The notes under the pieces: generated by a model | The model's database searches: none | The model's input: only the letters and a program-made list of their open reading frames with translations | Told to the model about the DNA's origin: nothing | Shown: positions 13,478-18,005 of the stretch, in pieces | Layout: every line of letters begins with the position of its first letter | Numbering within the stretch: the stretch's first letter is position 1 | Program-made: the position numbers and the translations under genes | Origin: CAYMRB01 sp964392615 | GTDB taxonomy: Bacteria > Planctomycetota > UBA8108 | DNA: 18,005 nt | NCBI GenBank assembly: GCA_964392615.1 | Contig: CAYMRB010000189.1 | Location: 1-18,005, forward strand | Direction of reading: 5' to 3'

Positions 13478-14596
13478 TCACAAGGACGGGATCGACCACA
13501 CGCCGCTTGCGTCGTGCTGCGCGCTCGGCAGGCTCTCGCGCAACGCTTCAAGGAACGCGGTCGCTCCCTCACCGTCGTCGTCGACCGGATGCGCGGAGTA
13601 GAACGCGGTGCTCGCGTCGGGGCGGAAGATTGCCCGGACCGCCTGGAAGAACATCGCGGTCTCGTCGTGGTACTCGAAGGCGAGCGTCAGAATCTCGCGC
13701 AACGCGCTCTCGTCTCCGCCGAGCGCCGACTGCGTCAGGGCGAGGAGTCGAAGGCCGAGATTCTCGTCGTCGGCGAATGCCGTGATGAACTCGGCGTCGT
13801 CGAATCGCTCGACGTGTGCGAGGAGCGCGGGGACGAGCACGGCCGGATCGCGCGCCGAGAGCAGATACTCGCGAACCTCGCCGCGCAGCACGCCGAGCGT
13901 GTGCTCATCCAGGCCGGGCGCGTCGAGGAATCCCGTCACCGCGACGTAGTGACGGTCGAGCGCGCGGCGCGGGCGTGACATGTCGTCGAGGAGGCCGTCG
14001 AGGGCTCGGGCGCGAAGATAGGTAAGGAGGTGCGGCAGCCGGAAGCGAACGACGGTGGCGAGCGCGCCGTCGGCGCGGCGGAGCTCGACGCGTGCGTCGT
14101 CGGCATGGGCATCGTGAATCGCGACGTCGGCGATCCAACGGTCGAGCACGGCGAGGTCGTAGCGTCGGACCGCCGTGTCGTCGTCGTCGTCGTCGTCGTC
14201 GTCGGCGGGGCCCCCGGGACGGGCTCCGCGCGCGACCGCCTCGTCGAGGGCGGCGAGGAGTCCGTCGAGCTCATCGCGTGCCGGAGCCGGCGCTCCAGCG
14301 AGGAGCGTGCTCTGGCGCACGACGATGTCGCCGTCTCGGTGGGCGCATCGCGCCAGCAGGAAGCCGGCCGCGCTCAGCGTATCGGCGAGTTGTGTGTCGC
14401 CGACCGGTGCGAAGGTCCTCGTGCCACCGCTGGCGGGTGCCTCCGGGGGCGCCACGCCGCCATCGGATGCTGCGTCGGCGGGGGCGGAGTCCGGCGTGCG
14501 GCAGCCAGCGACGACCGCGAGCGCGAGAAGGGCCATGCGCGAGAGCCGGTGCGCGGTGAGCCGTGCGGCGGCGCGGCCCGGTGTCGTGGCGTCCAT
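13478..14596 (-). CDS. Hypothetical lipoprotein with a nine-Asp run
   Basis: I do not recognise this 372-residue protein. The N-terminus has a signal peptide ending in a lipobox (LALAVVAGC, lipidated Cys32), then a low-complexity Pro/Ala/Ser/Gly linker (33-60). After a first domain (about 61-125), a run of nine Asp (132-140) in a flexible stretch leads to a helix-rich domain (about 141-372), e.g. FRLPHLLTYLRARALDGLLD and NLGLRLLALTQSALGGDESA. The repeated leucine-rich helices after residue 220 hint at a HEAT-like solenoid, without a clear family match. The ATG at 14596 is supported by a strong GGAGGAGA Shine-Dalgarno six bases upstream. A second ATG at residue 21 would shorten the signal peptide. 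It is probably surface or periplasmic and in an operon with the TatD gene. Confidence 0.8.
   Translation of the reverse strand: MDATTPGRAAARLTAHRLSRMALLALAVVAGCRTPDSAPADAASDGGVAPPEAPASGGTRTFAPVGDTQLADTLSAAGFLLARCAHRDGDIVVRQSTLLAGAPAPARDELDGLLAALDEAVARGARPGGPADDDDDDDDDTAVRRYDLAVLDRWIADVAIHDAHADDARVELRRADGALATVVRFRLPHLLTYLRARALDGLLDDMSRPRRALDRHYVAVTGFLDAPGLDEHTLGVLRGEVREYLLSARDPAVLVPALLAHVERFDDAEFITAFADDENLGLRLLALTQSALGGDESALREILTLAFEYHDETAMFFQAVRAIFRPDASTAFYSAHPVDDDGEGATAFLEALRESLPSAQHDASGVWSIPSL
14177..14203 (-). repeat. Trinucleotide (GTC/GAC)9 microsatellite in the lipoprotein gene
   Basis: Nine perfect GTC triplets on the plus strand read as nine GAC (Asp) codons on the coding strand. The lack of synonymous GAT codons suggests recent slippage expansion rather than selection on the protein alone. 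Changes would come in steps of one Asp and keep the frame. Confidence 0.95.
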
Positions 14597-14602
14597 CTGC
14601 GA

Positions 14603-14610
14603 TCTCCTCC
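14603..14610 (-). promoter_or_regulatory. Strong Shine-Dalgarno for the lipoprotein gene
   Basis: On the minus strand GGAGGAGA lies six bases before the ATG at 14596. It is the best ribosome-binding site in the window and fixes this start over the internal ATG at codon 21. Confidence 0.8.
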
Positions 14611-14905
14611 GATCTCGCCCCCATCCATCCTGACCAGCCCGTTGCAAAAGGCAATCCGGCGCGATGGCGGCCATTTCGCCCAGGCTCTTCGTTGTCAGAA
14701 TTCGACAATGCTTACGCGCGGCGCGCGGCGCGGTTCGGTGCCGGCCTGCGCGCGAGCGGAGTATCCGGGCGGGGTGGGGCCACTCGCAAGGCAAAATTCT
14801 CTCGATCGGCCGCGATGACGGCTTGTATGATAGGCCGCGCGTTCGAGATGGACGGGCCTCGGTGGAGGCCGTATCGGGTCTGACAGCGTAGGTTGTAGTC
14901 CGGGC
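14611..14905. other. Divergent intergenic region with a near-palindrome and a -10-like box
   Basis: No gene is supported here between the lipoprotein (minus) and the lamin-tail/dockerin protein (plus). TTGTC (14692-14696) and GACAA (14704-14708) flank AGAATTC, giving a near-palindrome about 95 bases upstream of the lipoprotein ATG that could be an operator. TATGAT (14826-14831) is a -10-like box on the plus strand, 74 bases before the GTG at 14906, without a convincing -35. Confidence 0.4.
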
Positions 14906-16981
14906 GTGGAGGCGGATCCTCCAACGGACACGAAGGACTCCGTGGACAGCATCGTTCCGAGTCGAGGAGTGCGGGGACGCTGCGTCGTCCTCCTGACGCT
15001 TGGGATCGTCGCAGCCGGATCCGGCGGGGGCGCGTACGGGCAGGACGTCGTCATCAGCGAGATCCTGTACGATCCGGCCGGCGTCAACACGGGGCGGCAG
15101 CGCGTCGAGCTGCAGAACGTCGGCGCGGAGACGGTCGAGCTCGGCGTGAGCGGCTTCTGGCTGCGGGTGCCACCCACAGCGTGGCGCTTTCCGGCGGCGG
15201 CGACGCTGGCTCCGGGAATGACGCTGACGGTGCACCTGAATCGCTCCGGCGAGGATCTCGGCAGCGAGTTCTTCACCGGCACGGCCGGCATGCGCAGCCT
15301 GCGCTCGTCGGATGCCGTCGCGCTGTATCGCTCGAACCTCTTCCAGGACCCCGACAGCCTCGTCCACTTCGTCGAGTGGGGAGCACCCGGTCAGGGCGGC
15401 GAGGACGTCGCCGTCGCGGCGGGTCTGTGGCCGGAGGGGGACGCGGTCGACACGGCGGCGCTTCGCGCTGGATCGTCGCTCGCGTGGATCGGACCGAATG
15501 GCGACGGCACGCTCGGGGACAACGGCGATACGAGCGATTCGTGGTGCATCGATGGAACGCCGTCGCTGGGCGCACGGCACGATGGGTGTACGGTGTCGCG
15601 GCCACGCAGCCACATCGTGATCGAGGAGATCGGGCTCGGCGGCATCCCGAGCGACGATGGAGTGACCTCGTCTTCGTTCCTGGAGCTCCGCAACGTCGGC
15701 GATGCCCTCGAGGATCTGGGCGGCACCGTCGTGGTGCTCGCCGGGGAGTCAGCGTACGAGTTCGCGGTCGGCACGCTCCTCGGACCGGGTGAGCAGCTGC
15801 TTCTCCTCCTCGCCGCGGACGGCGAGGACACCGATTTCGTCAGGTACACCGGCGCGGACGCGTTTCGCAGGCTCGGGCTCGTCGATTCGCTGTCGGTGCA
15901 CGTCGACGGCGTCGGTCTCGACGACGCAGCGGAGGATCCGAGCCGGGTTCTCTACTTCGTGCAGTGGGGCGCTGGCGGTGGTCCGTTCGAGTCGGCCGCA
16001 GTCGCCGCCGGCGCTTGGCGTGACGGAGAGTTCGTCGACTCGGCGACACTCCATCCGGACGGTGCGCTCGTACGCGTCGGCGATGTCGCCGGTCCCGGAG
16101 GGTGGGCGATCGACAACACGCCGACGCCGGGCATCGACAACGACGCGCTTCCCGGCGCGCCGAGCGTCGTGGTCAACGAAGTCCTTCTCGATCCGGCCGG
16201 AGACAACGTCGGGCGCCAGGTGATCGAGCTCGCGAACATCGGCACGGTCGAGGTCGACGTTTCCGGACGCGCCCTGTGCCACGAGACAGCCGACGCCGGT
16301 GCCGGTGGCCTCACGTGCTACGAGTTGCCCGCCGGCGCGCGCATCCCGCCGGGAGAGTTCGTGCTCATCCACGCCGGCGCCGCGGGCGATGACTCCGCGC
16401 TCGAGTTTTTCGCTCCTGATCTCGGGCCCTTCGATCGCGGCCTCGGCGAGATCGGGTTGTTCATGACGGCCGATCCGACGAACGCGAACAACATGGTGGA
16501 CTACCTGCGCTGGGGTAGTCCGGACGGCGGCGAGATCGGTCAACTCGCCGCGTCGGTCGAACTGTGGTCGGTGGACGGAGCGATCGACGTGACGCGCCTG
16601 CGGGACGGGGCCAGCATCGCGTATCAGGGCACCGGCGACAGCCCCGGGGACTATCGTATCGACTTCACGCCGTCGCTCGGCGCTTCGAACGACAGCACGG
16701 GCGGGAACGAGCCGTTCCGTCGCGGCGACTGCAACGACGACGGGGCCGTGGACATCAGCGACTCGATCATCACGTTCGGATTCCTGTTCCTGGGCGAGGC
16801 CGCACCAGAGTGTCGGAACGCGTGCGATTCCAACGACGACGGCGCTGTCGATATCTCCGACCCCGTGTACCTCCTGAACTTCCTGTTCCGGGGAGGGGCC
16901 TCGCCACCGCCGCCGGTCGACGAGTGCGGGCGGGACGACGAGCCGGCCGGGCCGGGCTGCGACGCGTACGTCTCCTGCTGA
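14906..16981 (+). CDS. Exported protein with three lamin-tail-like repeats and a dockerin-like C-terminus
   Basis: This 691-residue secreted protein has a basic n-region (VRGR), a hydrophobic core (about 26-39) and likely cleavage near AYGQ (46). Three repeats of about 180 residues follow (48-228, 236-415, 420-597). Each opens with a lamin-tail-domain-like strand set (VVISEILYDPAGVNTGRQRV; IVIEEIGLGG; VVVNEVLLDPAGDNVGRQVI, each leading to an 'ELxNxG') and closes with an EWG/QWG/RWG segment and a TPSLG-type motif. The C-terminus has two Ca-binding dockerin-like loops, DCNDDGAVDISD (608-619) and DSNDDGAVDISD (641-652), each followed by an FLF.G hydrophobic segment, then a Cys-containing tail ending in Cys691. 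The role is probably surface attachment or matrix. The start is uncertain: GTG at 14942 would give a more normal signal peptide length. Confidence 0.88.
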   Translation: MEADPPTDTKDSVDSIVPSRGVRGRCVVLLTLGIVAAGSGGGAYGQDVVISEILYDPAGVNTGRQRVELQNVGAETVELGVSGFWLRVPPTAWRFPAAATLAPGMTLTVHLNRSGEDLGSEFFTGTAGMRSLRSSDAVALYRSNLFQDPDSLVHFVEWGAPGQGGEDVAVAAGLWPEGDAVDTAALRAGSSLAWIGPNGDGTLGDNGDTSDSWCIDGTPSLGARHDGCTVSRPRSHIVIEEIGLGGIPSDDGVTSSSFLELRNVGDALEDLGGTVVVLAGESAYEFAVGTLLGPGEQLLLLLAADGEDTDFVRYTGADAFRRLGLVDSLSVHVDGVGLDDAAEDPSRVLYFVQWGAGGGPFESAAVAAGAWRDGEFVDSATLHPDGALVRVGDVAGPGGWAIDNTPTPGIDNDALPGAPSVVVNEVLLDPAGDNVGRQVIELANIGTVEVDVSGRALCHETADAGAGGLTCYELPAGARIPPGEFVLIHAGAAGDDSALEFFAPDLGPFDRGLGEIGLFMTADPTNANNMVDYLRWGSPDGGEIGQLAASVELWSVDGAIDVTRLRDGASIAYQGTGDSPGDYRIDFTPSLGASNDSTGGNEPFRRGDCNDDGAVDISDSIITFGFLFLGEAAPECRNACDSNDDGAVDISDPVYLLNFLFRGGASPPPPVDECGRDDEPAGPGCDAYVSC

Positions 16982-17044
16982 ACGCTTCGCCCGTGAGGGA
17001 GAGCTTCGGTCGCTCGTCACAGAACGGGCTGCTCGGTCAGCCTG

Positions 17045-17839
17045 CTACGGCCACATTCCCTCGTCGATGAGCCGCTTCTCTTCCGTCCGGGCGCGCTGAT
17101 AGTAGTCGACCATCAGGAGTCGGGACGACGAGTCGGCGTCGAGGAACGCGACGACATGGCGGTGCTGCTGCAGGAAGCTCGCGGGCCAGAAGCTCGAGAT
17201 CGGGCCCTCGACACACTGACGAACGGCTTCCGCTTTGCCCCCGCCGAACGCCTGGAGAAAGATGCGACGCGCGCCCATGATCGTCGCGATGCCGAGAGTC
17301 ACCGCGAGCTGCGGTTGATCGGCAGGATCGTCGTAGAAACGCGAGTTGTCGTGGAGCGTCTTGTCGGTCAGCGTCTTGATGCGCGTGCGCGACGCGAGGG
17401 ACGAGGTCGGCTCGTTGAAGCCGATGTGTCCGTTCGAGCCGATGCCGAGGATCTGGATATCGATGCCCCCGCACTCGCGGATGAGCTCCTCGTGCGCCTC
17501 GAGCTGAGCCGGCAGGTCGTCGCCTTCCGTCGGCGGGAAGTGGATGTTCTCGGGAGGAATGTTGACGCCATCGAACAGGTGCTTCCGCATGAAGTAGCGG
17601 TAGCTCTGCGGATGGTCGGCGGCGAGGCCGAAGTACTCGTCGAGGTTGAACGTGCGGACCTGCGAGAAGTCGACGCCGTCCTCCTGGTGAGCGCGGATCA
17701 AGCGCTCGTAGACGCCGATCGGCGTCGATCCGGTCGCCAGGCCGAGGACGAGGTCCGGTTTCTTCTCGAGCTCCCGAAGAATCTCGGTGGCGACGAGTTC
17801 GGCGGACTCTTCCGGAGACGCACAGACGATGACTTTCAT
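17045..17839 (-). CDS. nagB: Glucosamine-6-phosphate deaminase
   Basis: The 264-residue enzyme converts glucosamine 6-phosphate to fructose 6-phosphate and ammonia, the last step of amino-sugar catabolism in the cytoplasm. Family signatures are VLGLATGSTPIGVYERL (31-47), the catalytic Asp in TFNLDEYFGL (D67, matching E. coli D72), and LGIGSNGHIGFNEPTSSLAS (131-150) with H138 and E143 matching E. coli H143 and E148. E. coli Asp141 is Asn136 here, as in many GxNGHIGFNEP-type NagB proteins. Length is normal (E. coli 266). I chose the ATG at 17839 because MKVIV starts the first strand and a good promoter lies between it and the upstream in-frame start at 17905. No nagA, nagC or transporter is next to it in the window. 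The end faces the dockerin-like gene across 63 bases. Confidence 0.96.
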   Translation of the reverse strand: MKVIVCASPEESAELVATEILRELEKKPDLVLGLATGSTPIGVYERLIRAHQEDGVDFSQVRTFNLDEYFGLAADHPQSYRYFMRKHLFDGVNIPPENIHFPPTEGDDLPAQLEAHEELIRECGGIDIQILGIGSNGHIGFNEPTSSLASRTRIKTLTDKTLHDNSRFYDDPADQPQLAVTLGIATIMGARRIFLQAFGGGKAEAVRQCVEGPISSFWPASFLQQHRHVVAFLDADSSSRLLMVDYYQRARTEEKRLIDEGMWP

Positions 17840-17876
17840 GGTTCGATCTCGCCTCGGGTGTTGCGCTGCGGACGAC

Positions 17877-17905
17877 GTTGTACACGTACGAGGGGCTGTC
17901 GGCAA
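17877..17905 (-). promoter_or_regulatory. Sigma-70-like promoter of nagB
   Basis: On the minus strand TTGCCG (17905-17900), a 17-base spacer and TACAAC (17882-17877) form the best -35/-10 pair in the window. The predicted start near 17870 gives a leader of about 30 bases. A GTCGGA-type repeat tract begins about 20 bases upstream of the -35. Confidence 0.6.
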
Positions 17906-17925
17906 CCGGGCAGTTCGTGCCGGGG

Positions 17926-18005
17926 CGGAGTCGGGGGCGGAGACGGTGTCTGGGACGGTGTCGGAGTCGGTGTCGGAGTCGGTGTCGGAGTCGGAGTCGG
18001 AGTCG
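17926..18005. repeat. Second GTCGGA hexanucleotide tract, running off the window
   Basis: From 17960 to the end the sequence is seven perfect six-base units GTCGGW (order A T A T A A A) plus a partial eighth. The preceding 34 bases (17926-17959) are a degenerate version with GGAGTCGG, GGAGACGG and two GACGGTGTC copies. It has the same unit, strand and position relative to the gene as the tract at 9861-9920, but the variable sixth base is A/T instead of A/C. Confidence 0.9.

Noticed and set aside
13478..15613. Extending the lipoprotein frame upstream to about 711 codons
   Set aside because: The extension would run antisense through the start of the dockerin-like gene and past a strong Shine-Dalgarno, signal peptide and lipobox that define the start at 14596.
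17001..17015. Terminator between the dockerin-like gene and nagB
   Set aside because: Only a 4-bp stem (GAGC/GCTC) with no T run on either strand, too weak to call.
17926..18005. CRISPR array
   Set aside because: The six-base units are contiguous with no spacers; it is a microsatellite. The same holds for 9861-9920.

Overview
The window is a GC-rich stretch (roughly two thirds G+C by eye) of bacterial chromosome. It most resembles a member of the Planctomycetota. The best clue is the secreted protein at 14906-16981, which ends in two dockerin-like Ca-binding loops of the GDCNDDG.VDISD / ACDSNDDG.VDISD type with FLF.G spacers, a C-terminal module I associate with planctomycete exported proteins. 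A multiheme cytochrome fused to HEAT and TPR repeats, an orphan prepilin, and genes scattered on both strands with few operons fit this too. The phylum is an inference. No rRNA, tRNA, CRISPR array, transposase, integrase or phage gene was seen.

Layout: 1-217 (-) is the start of a probable membrane glycosyltransferase that leaves the window, divergent from a GT4 glycosyltransferase at 334-1497 (+). Dihydrolipoyl dehydrogenase (lpdA) follows on the minus strand (1488-2917), with its frame broken in G-homopolymer runs. Next on the plus strand are a glutamate/dicarboxylate-type symporter (3093-4394), clpS (4500-4841), a DUF2017-like gene overlapping clpS by one base (4841-5383), and a small secreted membrane-anchored protein (5604-6233). 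A minus-strand block holds an octaheme cytochrome with HEAT and TPR repeats (6217-8715), an M50 site-2-type protease (8777-9808), a second GT4 glycosyltransferase (9929-11116) and an orphan prepilin (11238-11699) with a clear intrinsic terminator. Then come a membrane-anchored coiled-coil protein (12123-12686, +), a lipoprotein plus TatD-family hydrolase operon (14596 down to 12676, -), a large exported protein with three lamin-tail-like repeats and the dockerin-like end (14906-16981, +), and nagB (17045-17839, -).

The genes do not form one pathway. They mix housekeeping functions (lpdA, clpS, nagB, TatD), envelope and glycan functions (two GT4 enzymes, a membrane glycosyltransferase, lipoprotein, prepilin) and electron transfer (cytochrome).

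Most worth a second look are a hexanucleotide GTCGGA tract in the same orientation upstream of two different minus-strand genes, a roughly 21-bp phased degenerate repeat array with a hairpin at 5431-5568, the clpS/DUF2017 pair known from Actinobacteria, the cytochrome-HEAT-TPR fusion, and several start codons only 6-16 bases behind a -10-like box. I did not find a convincing wholly new multi-gene system.
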